The notes beneath the pieces were generated by a model that saw only the letters and a list, made by a program, of their open reading frames with translations, made no database searches and had not been told where the DNA came from. Below, in pieces: positions 35,550 through 44,741 of a stretch of 64,000 bases of DNA. Every line of letters begins with the position of its first letter. Position 1 is the first letter of the stretch. The stretch is taken from contig NAUB01000020.1 in assembly GCA_003676145.1 (NCBI GenBank), forward strand, positions 213,448-277,447, read 5' to 3'. Source of the stretch: a gamma proteobacterium symbiont of Stewartia floridana (GTDB taxonomy: Bacteria > Pseudomonadota > Gammaproteobacteria > Chromatiales > Chromatiaceae). A program made the position numbers and the translations under genes.

Positions 35550-35678
35550 GCCGCCAATGGACGCGAATCACCGCAAACAGCCGCGAATGTTGATAGTTCA
35601 GTCGACTGCCATCTTTTGAAGTTAAGTATGCACAATTAAATTGGCGTTAATTCGCGGTGATTCGCGTCCATTGGCGGC
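35550..35678. repeat. 129-bp intergenic palindrome between convergent genes
   Basis: The first 25 bases (35550-35574, GCCGCCAATGGACGCGAATC followed by ACCGC) are exactly mirrored by 35654-35678. The inner flanks are partly mirrored (CCGCGAAT, GGCGTTAATTCGCGG). The core pattern (CCGCCAATGGACGCGAAT) is the same family as at 1569, 2672 and 18102. It fills the gap between the ends of the ParA and YeeZ-like genes, 6-7 bp from each stop, and could work as a two-way terminator. Confidence 0.92.
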
Positions 35679-35685
35679 TGAAAAG

Positions 35686-36549
35686 CTACTCAAAACAGGC
35701 CGGCAGTCCCTGTTCCAACTCCGGGTAGCGCAACACCACGCCCAGCTCTTCAAGCAGTTTGCGATTGCTTAACCGGCGGGACTCCGCCAGATAGGAGAGC
35801 ATCCCCGGGGAGAGCTGCTGCCTCGCCTCCTGCATGGAGATCTGCGGCGCTCTAGGCAGCTCAAGATAGTCCGCCACCCGATCGAAATAGCGGGTCATGC
35901 TTTCCGGTCGACCATCACAAACATTGAAGATCGCTCCGTCCTGGCCTCTCTCCATTGCCGCGGCGGCAATCTCCACCAGATCCAGGGAGTGGATATGGTT
36001 GGTAATCGGTGCATCCGCTTCCGCCACCATCGGCAAGCCTTTGCGTAGTCGCTCAAGCGGTAATTTTCCCGGCCCATAGATGCCGGCGACCCGCAAAATC
36101 ACCAGAGGTACACCACGCTGCCGACACCAACCCTGCCATTGCTGTTCAGCATCCAAACGCCGCTTTGCCCGGTCGACAGTCGGGCGTGGCTGCCGGGTCT
36201 CATCCACCCACTCCCCCTGACAATCCCCATACACACCGCTGGTGCTCAGATAGACCACTTTTTGCGGTGTGTCTGGTTGATCGAGCAGTGCAATCAAGCG
36301 GCGAACCCGACCATCCTCAACCCCGCTTGCCGGAGGGGGTGCAAAATAGAAGAGTGACTCCCCAGCCAATGAAGGGGGCTGCAGCGATCTCCGATCAAGA
36401 TCCATTTGCAGCGCCCGGATAGCCTGCTGCTTCAATCGTTCGACACTCGCGTCGCTGGCAACCCAGCCGGTCACGTCGCGCGCTGATTTTTGATAGGCCA
36501 ACGCCAGTCGAGTACCGATATCGCCACAACCAATGATGGTCACACCCAT
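35686..36549 (-). CDS. YeeZ-like NAD(P)-binding sugar epimerase family protein
   Basis: A 287-aa Rossmann-fold protein of the extended SDR type. The nucleotide-binding loop is IIGCGDIGTRLA, the active-site serine region is VYLSTSGVYGD, and RVAGIYGPGKLPLERL and FNVCDGRPESMTRYFD follow. The usual YxxxK pair is not evident; RAKRRLDAEQQW is at its place, as in YeeZ-like proteins, so catalysis is uncertain. It is convergent with the ParA gene across a palindrome. The substrate is unknown. Confidence 0.78.
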   Translation of the reverse strand: MGVTIIGCGDIGTRLALAYQKSARDVTGWVASDASVERLKQQAIRALQMDLDRRSLQPPSLAGESLFYFAPPPASGVEDGRVRRLIALLDQPDTPQKVVYLSTSGVYGDCQGEWVDETRQPRPTVDRAKRRLDAEQQWQGWCRQRGVPLVILRVAGIYGPGKLPLERLRKGLPMVAEADAPITNHIHSLDLVEIAAAAMERGQDGAIFNVCDGRPESMTRYFDRVADYLELPRAPQISMQEARQQLSPGMLSYLAESRRLSNRKLLEELGVVLRYPELEQGLPACFE

Positions 36550-36675
36550 AACCCAAAGGACTCCCGGTTTAATTCCTGAGCAAAATAGGCGAGAATTCCG
36601 CCTTAATTAATTTTTGGTGTCGCCGTATCGATGGCATCACCTATTGTCCAGACACTTCAATCGGTAGAGTAGCTC

Positions 36676-37698
36676 ATGTCCCACAAAGTGCAGGTTGAAC
36701 CCAGCGGCCACCAGTTTACCGTGGAGGAGAATGAAACAATCCTCGACGCGGCCATCAGACAGGGGGTCAATCTACCCTATGGCTGCCGCAACGGCTTTTG
36801 TGGTGACTGCCGGGCTGCTCTGTCACAGGGTGAAATAAACTATCCCAACGGTCAACCACCGGTGATGAGCGACAATGAGACCGACGTCTGCTACACCTGC
36901 CAGGCGGCCGCCAGTTCCGATCTCACCATCGGTGTTGCCGAGGTCATCGCATCGAGCGATATCCAGACCAGGATCATGCCCTGCAAGATCGACAGCATCG
37001 ATCGCCTCAACGACGATGTGATACGACTCAAATTGAAACTCCCCGAGGGTGAGCGACTGCAGTTTCTGGCCGGTCAGTATCTCAATTTCATCCTCAATGA
37101 CGGCAGTAAACGTGCCTTCTCCATCGCCAATGCACCCCACGATGATGAATATATCGAACTGCACGTAAGACACGTCACCGGTGGTGCCTTCACCGACCAG
37201 CTGTTCAACGGCATGCAGGAGAAGACCATCCTACGCATCGAGGCGCCTCTCGGCAGCTACTATCTGCGCGAGGAGTCAGACAGGCCGATCATCCTGATGG
37301 GTGGCGGAACCGGATTTGCCCCACTGAAGGGTATCATCGAACACGCCTTTCAGATCGGCGTAAACCGTCCCATGCATCTCTACTGGGGAGTCCGTTCCCG
37401 CGACGATCTCTATCTGCCGGATCTACCCGAACAGTGGGCCGCCCAATACCCCAATTTCAGCTATACCCCTGTGCTCTCAGAACCGGATACGGATTGGCAA
37501 GGTAGATCCGGCTGGGTGCATGAAGCAGTGATCGAAAACTATCCCGACCTGAGTGCCCATGAAGTCTATATGAGTGGACCGCCACCGATGATCCAAGCGG
37601 GTAAGGATGCCTTTCTCGCCCACGGCCTCTCGGACGAAAAACTCTATTCAGATTCGTTTGAGTATGGAGCGGCGGCTGCGACGGCCACAAGCGGCTGA
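36676..37698 (+). CDS. 2Fe-2S ferredoxin / FAD-NAD(P)H reductase (AscD/Fre type)
   Basis: A 340-aa electron-transfer flavoprotein. An N-terminal plant-type ferredoxin domain (1-90) has the cluster motif CRNGFCGDC with a distal CYTC. A ferredoxin-reductase-like FAD domain (about 100-200, with RAFSIANAP for FAD) and an NAD(P)-binding domain (ILMGGGTGFAPLKGIIEHAF, MSGPPPMIQAGK) follow. Homologues are annotated as CDP-6-deoxy-glucoseen reductase; near ubiD they are more likely to reduce flavin, consistent with the prenylated-FMN cofactor of UbiD. The link is inference from gene neighbourhood. Confidence 0.85.
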   Translation: MSHKVQVEPSGHQFTVEENETILDAAIRQGVNLPYGCRNGFCGDCRAALSQGEINYPNGQPPVMSDNETDVCYTCQAAASSDLTIGVAEVIASSDIQTRIMPCKIDSIDRLNDDVIRLKLKLPEGERLQFLAGQYLNFILNDGSKRAFSIANAPHDDEYIELHVRHVTGGAFTDQLFNGMQEKTILRIEAPLGSYYLREESDRPIILMGGGTGFAPLKGIIEHAFQIGVNRPMHLYWGVRSRDDLYLPDLPEQWAAQYPNFSYTPVLSEPDTDWQGRSGWVHEAVIENYPDLSAHEVYMSGPPPMIQAGKDAFLAHGLSDEKLYSDSFEYGAAAATATSG

Positions 37699-37733
37699 TC
37701 CCCGCATACATCTGAGAGATCAGTAACTACAGC

Positions 37734-39434
37734 TTAACTCTCCGTCGGAAGGTCGGCGATGGAATCGTCATATACCACAACTCTGTTTCGACCGGTTCGC
37801 TTTGCCTGATAGAGCGCCTGATCTGCCCTGATCAGAATCTCATGGTAGCTCTTGTCATCGGGCTCGATGGTACTGACCCCGATACTGATGGTGACTGGAA
37901 TTCTCACGTGCTCATTCTCATAGGCATTGTCAGCAACCAGTGTGCAGATCCTCGAGGCGAGGAACTTTGCGCCTTTCTCATGGGTTTCGGGTAACAGCAT
38001 GAGAAACTCCTCACCCCCATAGCGGAACAGAATATCCTGCCCCCGGGTCACTTTTGCCAGGATCTCCACCACATGCCGCAATACCTCATCCCCCATGGTG
38101 TGGTTATGGGTGTCGTTGATTGCTTTGAAATGGTCCAGATCGAGCATCATCACCGACAGTTCCCGATCGAACCGTTCGGCACGGCGAAACTCCCGATCAC
38201 CAACCTTCTCCAGCTCCCGCCGGTTGGAGAGCCCGGTCAGGGCATCGGTGGTGGCAAACTGTTTGAGCTGCCGGTAGGCGATTTTTTTCTGCACCGAATT
38301 TCTGGCGAAAGAGAGACTGATCAAGGCGGTGACAAAGAACAGCAACAGATAGGTAACCGCAGCCACCACGAGACGTTTTAACGTCAGCTCCTCGATCTTG
38401 TCCTTGGATATATGGGAGAGATAGATCCAGTGGCGCTCGCCCACCCGACGCTCCCTGGGGCTATCGAGCTGGCTGAATTCGATATTTTCCAGGGTGCCCT
38501 GTTTACTCATATCCATCGGATAGGTTTTCTGGAACACAAACAGACCTTGATCGGAAAAAAACGAGCCCTTGTCACTGGTCTCCATGGCATGCCAGACATC
38601 CGGATGGTCATCCTTGAAGGTCTCTTCACGACCGTACATAAATCCCCACAGCTCCTCTTCCGGCTTGCCCAGCAACCAGTAGCCTTCACTGTTGAGCATC
38701 ACCGCCTGACCAAGCCTTGAGATAAAGATATCTTCAATCCGCTGCAACAGCTCTTGCGGATCGTAGTTGATAATCAATACACCACGCTTCTCCCCGTAAC
38801 CATCCACCACCGGGGTCGCAAACCGGATGGTTGGCCTGATCGGCTGCTCGATGACACCCTTCTCCACATTCAGGTCAAGTGGGGATATATAGATCGCCCC
38901 CTGATCGAGCTCAATGGACTCCCTGAAATAGTAGCGCGCTCCTTTATCCTGCAGCTCGGCACGCGGCACGATCTCCTGTTCACCCCCTATATTGTTGATT
39001 CGGATGACCTCCATACCCTGGTCATCCAGAAAACGTATCTGCATATACTTCGGCTTTCGGCGGGCAAACAGGGAAAATTCCCTGGCCACTCGGACCCAGT
39101 TTTTCAGATTCCCTTCGTGCAGATAGCTCCTCAGCACCTCCCCCTCTGCCAGCACGAACAGATCGGAAAGTTTCTGCACAAAGATCAAAGAGGTGAGCTG
39201 ACTGGCATTACTCAGCGCCGCCTCTTCACGGATCAACGCCGTTTGCAGCTCATATTTCTGGGTCTGGTTGGAAAAGGCGTAGAAGATGCCGGCCAAAACG
39301 ATCGACACCGGGATGAACAACCAGAGGAAACTGACCAGCAACTCGCGCCGCTCAGAGAACTCGCCCTGAACCTCTGCATCAGCATCAGCCTCTACCGAAT
39401 GAGACCTCAAATCGGGGCCGGAGGAGTCATTCAC
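37734..39434 (-). CDS. membrane diguanylate cyclase with dCACHE-like sensor
   Basis: A 566-aa signalling enzyme that makes cyclic di-GMP. TM1 is near 33-52, followed by a periplasmic sensor domain (about 55-345, dCACHE-like, with YYFRESIELDQGAIYISPLD and GVLIINYDPQELL), TM2 near 350-372 and a GGDEF domain (about 390-555). The active site is GGEEF in FRYGGEEFLMLLP, preceded by TTDALTGLSNRREL. No clear I-site RxxD was seen five residues upstream (GQDIL). The start is GTG and overlaps the upstream diheme cytochrome gene by 8 bp, so the two are co-translated. Confidence 0.87.
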   Translation of the reverse strand: MNDSSGPDLRSHSVEADADAEVQGEFSERRELLVSFLWLFIPVSIVLAGIFYAFSNQTQKYELQTALIREEAALSNASQLTSLIFVQKLSDLFVLAEGEVLRSYLHEGNLKNWVRVAREFSLFARRKPKYMQIRFLDDQGMEVIRINNIGGEQEIVPRAELQDKGARYYFRESIELDQGAIYISPLDLNVEKGVIEQPIRPTIRFATPVVDGYGEKRGVLIINYDPQELLQRIEDIFISRLGQAVMLNSEGYWLLGKPEEELWGFMYGREETFKDDHPDVWHAMETSDKGSFFSDQGLFVFQKTYPMDMSKQGTLENIEFSQLDSPRERRVGERHWIYLSHISKDKIEELTLKRLVVAAVTYLLLFFVTALISLSFARNSVQKKIAYRQLKQFATTDALTGLSNRRELEKVGDREFRRAERFDRELSVMMLDLDHFKAINDTHNHTMGDEVLRHVVEILAKVTRGQDILFRYGGEEFLMLLPETHEKGAKFLASRICTLVADNAYENEHVRIPVTISIGVSTIEPDDKSYHEILIRADQALYQAKRTGRNRVVVYDDSIADLPTES

Positions 39435-40146
39435 GTTTGCGATCTTTCCAGGTCATCGTAGTACTTTTTTCTTCATCCGCCTCCATGCGGGAGACGTAGT
39501 CTGCCAACGCCTGGAGATCCCGCTCCTTAAAATCGCGAATCATTTTCATCATCTGCTTGTTGGCATTTCTGCGTTTGCCATTCTGGATCCACTTCAGTTG
39601 ACGCAGCAGATAGTGATAGTGCTGTCCCTGAATCAGGGGATAGGCCTTCTGCGCATCACCCTCGCCCCGCTTGCCATGACACTCGGTACAGTTATCCCGG
39701 TAGAGACGCTCGCCATACTCCAGATCCTCACCGGGCCCCTTGCCGGTTGCGCGGGTCATCTTCAGGGCCTCGATATAGACCGCCACATCGGCGATGGCCT
39801 GAACACCACCGATCTCTTCAGGAATCGCGAACGGATACATTGAGGGATTGTCACGGTTGTTGGCGCGGATATCGGCCATCTGCTTGATCACCACACTGCG
39901 ATGTTGTCCGGCAATCTGTGGATAGGCACCGTTGGGGGTTCCCCAACCTTCCGGCATATGACAGACGGCACAGCTTTCATAGATCTCCTGCCCCCGACGA
40001 TGATCGCCTTCGAGCAGCAGTGCCGCAGCACTTTCATCTTCATCATCTGAGGCGTTCCAGCCGGCGAAGCTGGAGAAACTGATAGTGGCGGCCAGGTAAG
40101 CAGAGAGTAAAGCCGGCAGCGGAATAGAGTGAGTCAATTTTGACAA
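39427..40146 (-). CDS. exported diheme c-type cytochrome (c4-like)
   Basis: A 239-aa protein with an N-terminal signal segment (about 1-28) and two class I cytochrome c domains. The heme-binding motifs are CAVCH (59-63) and CTECH (153-157), each followed by an A/PYPxI-QGQH region (YPQIAGQH, YPLIQGQHYHYL) typical of c4 cytochromes. The C-terminal tail (EADEEKSTTMTWKDRKRE) is highly charged. The start is a TTG after GAGGG; an internal TTG at 40137 is the alternative. It probably carries electrons to terminal oxidases or reductases. Its stop overlaps the GTG start of a diguanylate cyclase by 8 bp. Confidence 0.83.
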   Translation of the reverse strand: MSKLTHSIPLPALLSAYLAATISFSSFAGWNASDDEDESAAALLLEGDHRRGQEIYESCAVCHMPEGWGTPNGAYPQIAGQHRSVVIKQMADIRANNRDNPSMYPFAIPEEIGGVQAIADVAVYIEALKMTRATGKGPGEDLEYGERLYRDNCTECHGKRGEGDAQKAYPLIQGQHYHYLLRQLKWIQNGKRRNANKQMMKMIRDFKERDLQALADYVSRMEADEEKSTTMTWKDRKRE

Positions 40147-40288
40147 TGCCCTCGGGGACGTTACTCGTTAAAAACTGACAACTCCATTTGCGTGATATCG
40201 GGTTTATTACCTGCTTAAACAGCAGGATCAGATCCTAATACTAACCCATAAAACCCTACAATTCATAGAACTATAGGTTTACAAAAGT

Positions 40289-41557
40289 TTACACATTTTC
40301 CACCAGGGAGGGAGGCTGGATAGGCTCCGAACTCTGGCTCAGCGCAGGTCGCGCACTGATTGGCGGCAGCGATCTTTGCGACTCCTCGTGTGCCAGGCCA
40401 AGCCCGGAACGAAAACACTGCATCGCCTTGTCCGTCTCACCCAGGCGCTCCAGCAGCACTCCCAACTGCTGATAGGACTCGGCGGTTGGCGCAATGCCAA
40501 TACTCGCCTCGAGATAGCTGCGACCCTTACCCCAGAGTTTATTCTGCAGGGAGAGTCTGGCCAGGGTAAGCAGCAGGATTGGATCCTCGGGATGCTGCTT
40601 TAACCAGCCCTCTGCCGTGGCGAGCTGTTGAGAGGCATCTGCCAGCTCGATCTGACCATACAGGGCAACCAGTTCGCCAGACCACTCACGCTGGATTGAG
40701 CTGACGATCAACGGCTCCACCCTGGATCCGGCATCCAGCGCCATCATGTAACGGGAGTAGTCGAGCAGCATCGATTGCTGCTGGCGTACCGCCTTGGGAA
40801 TGATCTGCCAATAGCTCACCAGTGTACTCAACTGGCTTGACTCCTGTTTCAGGCGCTCACCATAGACACGCCGCTCCAGGCTCTGAAACTCCTGCTCATT
40901 GATCACCCGGCGACGCTTCAGCTCAGGCAGCATCTCCTCCAGCTTTTGCCACTCTCCCAGATTTTCATAGAGCTTTTTCAGCAGCGTCATCACGTAGCTG
41001 TGTTTTGGGGAGAGGGAGCGTACATGCATCAGGGTTGCCAGCGCCTGCTCATATTGCTGATGAGCCAGCTGCAATTCAGCCTGGGTCAGGCCGACCGCCA
41101 CATCGGCGGAGGGCATACTCTCATGGGCCAGGTGCAGGTAGTCATCGCGCCGCTCATGTTCACCCTGCAGCTGTGCGGCTCTGGCTGCCGCAAGATAGTT
41201 CAACAGAGGCGTCTCCGACTGGGTTGCGAAGCGAGTCAGATGCCGCTCCGCCACTTTCCAGCGACCCTCGGCCAACTCCACCAGCCCCCGGGTGAGGGCT
41301 TGCTGGGCTTTCAATACCCGTCGCCTCTGCCGCCAGCCGGCGATGCGCAGCGGCATACTCCAGACATGAATTGCACTTCGGATGATCATGTAGAGCACCA
41401 CAAACAGGGCAACCGCTGCCAGCACGAACAGGGCCAGGCTACCCTCCACGGTCCATTGCCCGTAACCGATCAGCACATACCCGTTATCCTGCTTGACCCA
41501 GAGTGACAGCACGACCGCACCAAACAGAGCAATAAAGGCCGCAATCAGGATTCTCAC
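40289..41557 (-). CDS. hemY: HemY-type membrane protein with TPR repeats
   Basis: A 422-aa inner-membrane protein of the heme-synthesis locus. Two N-terminal transmembrane helices (about 3-22 and 40-62) precede a cytoplasmic helical domain with TPR-like repeats (WRQRRRVLKAQQALTRGLVE, LAEGRWKVAERHLTRFA, YQQLGVLLERLGETDKAMQC). This is the proteobacterial HemY, not the Bacillus protoporphyrinogen oxidase of the same name; its exact role is unknown. The start is GTG, overlapping the hemX stop by 4 bp (GTGA). It is the last gene of hemC-hemD-hemX-hemY. Confidence 0.9.
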   Translation of the reverse strand: MRILIAAFIALFGAVVLSLWVKQDNGYVLIGYGQWTVEGSLALFVLAAVALFVVLYMIIRSAIHVWSMPLRIAGWRQRRRVLKAQQALTRGLVELAEGRWKVAERHLTRFATQSETPLLNYLAAARAAQLQGEHERRDDYLHLAHESMPSADVAVGLTQAELQLAHQQYEQALATLMHVRSLSPKHSYVMTLLKKLYENLGEWQKLEEMLPELKRRRVINEQEFQSLERRVYGERLKQESSQLSTLVSYWQIIPKAVRQQQSMLLDYSRYMMALDAGSRVEPLIVSSIQREWSGELVALYGQIELADASQQLATAEGWLKQHPEDPILLLTLARLSLQNKLWGKGRSYLEASIGIAPTAESYQQLGVLLERLGETDKAMQCFRSGLGLAHEESQRSLPPISARPALSQSSEPIQPPSLVENV

Positions 41558-42717
41558 TGTGCGCCTCCCTGATTCAGTTGCTGGCGCTGATTCTGCAGCA
41601 CCCGCAGGGAAGCGGAGATATCCGGTAGCTGCGGGGCAATATCACGCGCTACCAAAGCCTCGAGCTGTCCTTTGAACCCGGAGACACCCGGATCTTCCAT
41701 CAGAAAATACTCCTTCAACCACGCCTGCGCCCCGTCAAGACTGTCCTGGTAGAGGCCGGCATCCTGACCCATCAAGGCTGCCTTTGCGTTTTCCAGCTTC
41801 AGACGCAGATTCTGTATCAGAAAGTAGCGCTGCTCCGGTGGTAACATGGCGCTCACCGGACGATCATGGTGACGGATCACCATCATCGATTTGAAGCCCT
41901 GCCAGAGATCATCGACGATCTTTTCCAGCGCCAGACCCTCGCTGGCCACCGACTGATCTTCTGCAGCCGGCTTCTCATTCGCTATCAGGGCGATTCCCTC
42001 GTCATGCAGCGGCAGCCGCTCCACCTGATCCGCCAAGGCTGTCAGCTCAGCGCTGATGCCCGCCTGATCGACAATCGGCACCGCTTTCAGCTGGGTGATC
42101 TCACGCGCCAGTTGCTCGCGTACACCGGACCAGACCGGATCACCACTGGCACTGAGTCTCTCATCAGCGGACTTCAGGGCCTCCAGGGCGGTTGAAACAT
42201 CACCCATCAAACTGACACGGTGATTCGCCACACGGATCAGATACTCCGCTTCGGCAACCCGCCATTGACCTTCCCGGCCACCCAGTTTGGTCTGTATCTC
42301 AGCCAGTGAGCGGTAGAGTTGGGTATCCTGTTTTTTGGCAGCCTCTTTGGCCTGTTTGACACGTTCTGACTGCTCAACCAGTGCCTGCTGCTGCTCGGTG
42401 ATCTGCTGCTGTTGCTCGGCGAACGCCTGTTGGGACTGCATGAGACGCTCTGCAAACTGACTTTGCTGCTGATTCGCCTCCGCCAGATCGCGATTCATCT
42501 GCTCCAGGGTCGTCTTCATCTCAACCCAGTAGCGGTAGCCGAACACCAAACTGGCAATAACAGCCAACAACGCCAGACCCGCCAGAATAATAGGTAAGCG
42601 GGCAGTTTTGGATTGGCCTGATCCTGACTCCAACACCTCAACTTCAGCTTCGATCGCCTGATCAAAATCCTCGTCCATGTCAGATGATCTGTTATCACCT
42701 TGTTGTTGTTCGCTCAT
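41554..42717 (-). CDS. hemX: HemX-type membrane protein (uroporphyrinogen III C-methyltransferase-like locus protein)
   Basis: A 387-aa protein of the HemX family. An acidic N-terminus (about 1-40) is followed by one transmembrane helix (about 43-63, IILAGLALLAVIASLVFGYR), a Gln/Glu-rich coiled coil (about 65-130: TTLEQMNRDLAEANQQQSQF) and a helical periplasmic domain. Despite older annotations, no methyltransferase motif is present. The ATG at 42717 is preferred over an upstream TTG. It lies between hemD and hemY, and overlaps hemY by 4 bp. Confidence 0.9.
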   Translation of the reverse strand: MSEQQQGDNRSSDMDEDFDQAIEAEVEVLESGSGQSKTARLPIILAGLALLAVIASLVFGYRYWVEMKTTLEQMNRDLAEANQQQSQFAERLMQSQQAFAEQQQQITEQQQALVEQSERVKQAKEAAKKQDTQLYRSLAEIQTKLGGREGQWRVAEAEYLIRVANHRVSLMGDVSTALEALKSADERLSASGDPVWSGVREQLAREITQLKAVPIVDQAGISAELTALADQVERLPLHDEGIALIANEKPAAEDQSVASEGLALEKIVDDLWQGFKSMMVIRHHDRPVSAMLPPEQRYFLIQNLRLKLENAKAALMGQDAGLYQDSLDGAQAWLKEYFLMEDPGVSGFKGQLEALVARDIAPQLPDISASLRVLQNQRQQLNQGGAQ

Positions 42718-42773
42718 GAGTTTCTGAATACCTTCTGTTACCTCAATCAACCATCACACCACAGCGGCCGGAG

Positions 42774-43535
42774 CTACCCCACCCAGTGGCAGATTGCCTG
42801 CATAAGTGAACGGTCATCAGCACCGGAGGCTCTGATGATGGTGGTGAAGCCCAATCGCTGCGCCTCCTGTTCCATCCGTTCACTGATGACGACCAGCGGT
42901 GTCTGAGAGAGTTTTGGCCAACCCGCTTCACCGACGATCTCCACCAGATTCTGTAATATCTCTCTGCTGGTAGTGGTCACCAGTTGAACATTCTCATGCC
43001 AGCCAGCCAGCAGCGCCTCAGCATCGGGATCGGGATCGGGCCTCACCCGCCGATAGACCTCAGCATAACGCACTTTGGCACCTCTCGCCTGCAGCGTATC
43101 ACCCAGCAGAGCCCGGCCCCCCTCGCCTCTGACGATGAGGATTTTCTGGCCATCCACCTGCTTCAGTTCCGCTAATGATAACAGTCCTTCGCTGTCGTAA
43201 CCCCGATCAGGTATCAAATCCACACTTATCCCGGCCTGCTGCAGCTGTCGGGCAGTCGATGCGCCGACCGCACCGATACCCGCATCCGTTGCTGCATGCT
43301 CGGCCAGCAGTTTCAATCCAAAACGCACCGCATTGGGGCTGACAAAGATGATCCAGTCCCATTTCGATGCGAAAAGCTGTTGTGCCTGGGCGGGGTTGCG
43401 ACAGGGCAGGATCTCGATCGCCGGCAGGCGCAGTGCACGCCCCTCGCACGCCTCGATCATCCGGACAAGCGGCTCGGACTGATGGGCCGCCCGGGTAACC
43501 AGAATACCGCAGCCCCTCAGATCACAGTCAGCCAT
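42774..43535 (-). CDS. hemD: uroporphyrinogen-III synthase
   Basis: A 253-aa enzyme that closes hydroxymethylbilane with D-ring inversion to give uroporphyrinogen III, the common precursor of heme, siroheme and cobalamin. Sequence in this family is poorly conserved. The two-lobe pattern is visible in GILVTRAAHQSEPLVRMIEA at the start, DWIIFVSPNAVRFGLKLLAE, GASTARQLQQAGI and QKILIVRGEGGRALLGDTLQ. Position directly after hemC (11-bp gap) and before hemX supports it. Confidence 0.92.
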   Translation of the reverse strand: MADCDLRGCGILVTRAAHQSEPLVRMIEACEGRALRLPAIEILPCRNPAQAQQLFASKWDWIIFVSPNAVRFGLKLLAEHAATDAGIGAVGASTARQLQQAGISVDLIPDRGYDSEGLLSLAELKQVDGQKILIVRGEGGRALLGDTLQARGAKVRYAEVYRRVRPDPDPDAEALLAGWHENVQLVTTTSREILQNLVEIVGEAGWPKLSQTPLVVISERMEQEAQRLGFTTIIRASGADDRSLMQAICHWVG

Positions 43536-43546
43536 GATTTCAGCGA

Positions 43547-44479
43547 TCAGTTGCTGTTTTCATAGAGGGCCTGAAGAATCGAATCCGCACCCCAATCCAG
43601 CAGACGCTCAGCCAACCCGACGCCCATCGCTTCAGCCTCTTCCACGCTGCCTTCCACTTCACCACGGATGATCTTGCTGCCATCGGGTTCACCAACCAGG
43701 CCTCGCAGCCACAGATTTCCCGACTCCAGCATGGCATAGCCGGCAATCGGCACCTGACAGCCACCATTGAGCCGCTTATTCATCGCCCGCTCCGCCATCA
43801 CACAGGCAGCGGTCTCCTGATGATGCAGAGGTGCAATCAGTTCATTGACCCGCTTGTCGTCGACCCGGCACTCGATGCCGACCGCGCCCTGACCGATCGC
43901 CGGCAGACTCTGCTCAGCGCCGATCAAGGCGGTAATCCGCGCTTCGAAGCCGAGACGGATCAGGCCGGCAGCAGCCAGAATGATTGCGTCATACTCCCCG
44001 TCATCGAGTTTACGCAGACGGGTATTCACATTGCCGCGCAGGGATTTGATCTTCAGGTCGGGGCGCTGCTCCGCCAACTGGGACTGACGCCGCAGACTGG
44101 AGGTACCGACGCAAGCCCCCTGGGGCAACTGATCCAGGTTCTGGTAGTTGTTCGATACGAACGCATCCCGCGGATCCTCACGGGACATGATCACAGCGAG
44201 ATGCAGACCTGGCGGCAGCTCCACCGGCACATCCTTCATGGAATGTACCGCAATGTCCGCCTCATCGGCCATCAAGCCCTGCTCCAGCTCTTTGATGAAC
44301 AGCCCTTTGCCACCAATCTTCGCCAAAGGTGTATCGAGAATCTTATCCCCCTGTGTACTCATCCCCAGCAGCTCAACCTGCAGCCCCGGATGGGCCTTTT
44401 TGAGCTCCGCAGCGACATGTTCCGCCTGCCACATGGCCAGGGGTGATTTACGGGTGGCGATTCGGATAGTTTGGGACAT
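43547..44479 (-). CDS. hemC: porphobilinogen deaminase (hydroxymethylbilane synthase)
   Basis: A 310-aa enzyme that joins four porphobilinogen units. The N-terminus [19 protein letters not shown], the catalytic aspartate region [34 protein letters not shown] and the dipyrromethane-cofactor cysteine in [10 protein letters not shown] are all present. The ATG at 44479 is chosen; a TTG one codon earlier is possible. It is the first gene of hemCDXY. In pseudomonads hemC directly follows algR; here an FccA-like cytochrome gene lies between. Confidence 0.96.
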   Translation of the reverse strand: MSQTIRIATRKSPLAMWQAEHVAAELKKAHPGLQVELLGMSTQGDKILDTPLAKIGGKGLFIKELEQGLMADEADIAVHSMKDVPVELPPGLHLAVIMSREDPRDAFVSNNYQNLDQLPQGACVGTSSLRRQSQLAEQRPDLKIKSLRGNVNTRLRKLDDGEYDAIILAAAGLIRLGFEARITALIGAEQSLPAIGQGAVGIECRVDDKRVNELIAPLHHQETAACVMAERAMNKRLNGGCQVPIAGYAMLESGNLWLRGLVGEPDGSKIIRGEVEGSVEEAEAMGVGLAERLLDWGADSILQALYENSN

Positions 44480-44741
44480 CAACGGAAGACCTCGAATGTT
44501 GCTGCCTGGCCGCTAACCGCCAAACAGTCGATATGTCATGAATAACAGGAAACTTGAATCAACCAGCGGCGGCCGTCTGGCAGCACTGCCGATCTCTATT
44601 CAGTGTTTCTCTAAGGATAATTAGGCGCCTATGCTAAAGCCTGCCGGGATTCGGCGCAATTCCATTAGCCTGTCAGGCCAGCTGTGGATTGAGCAGTGAC
44701 TTGAACCTTGCAACTCAGCGCTTGGCTCACCGCGCGATGGT

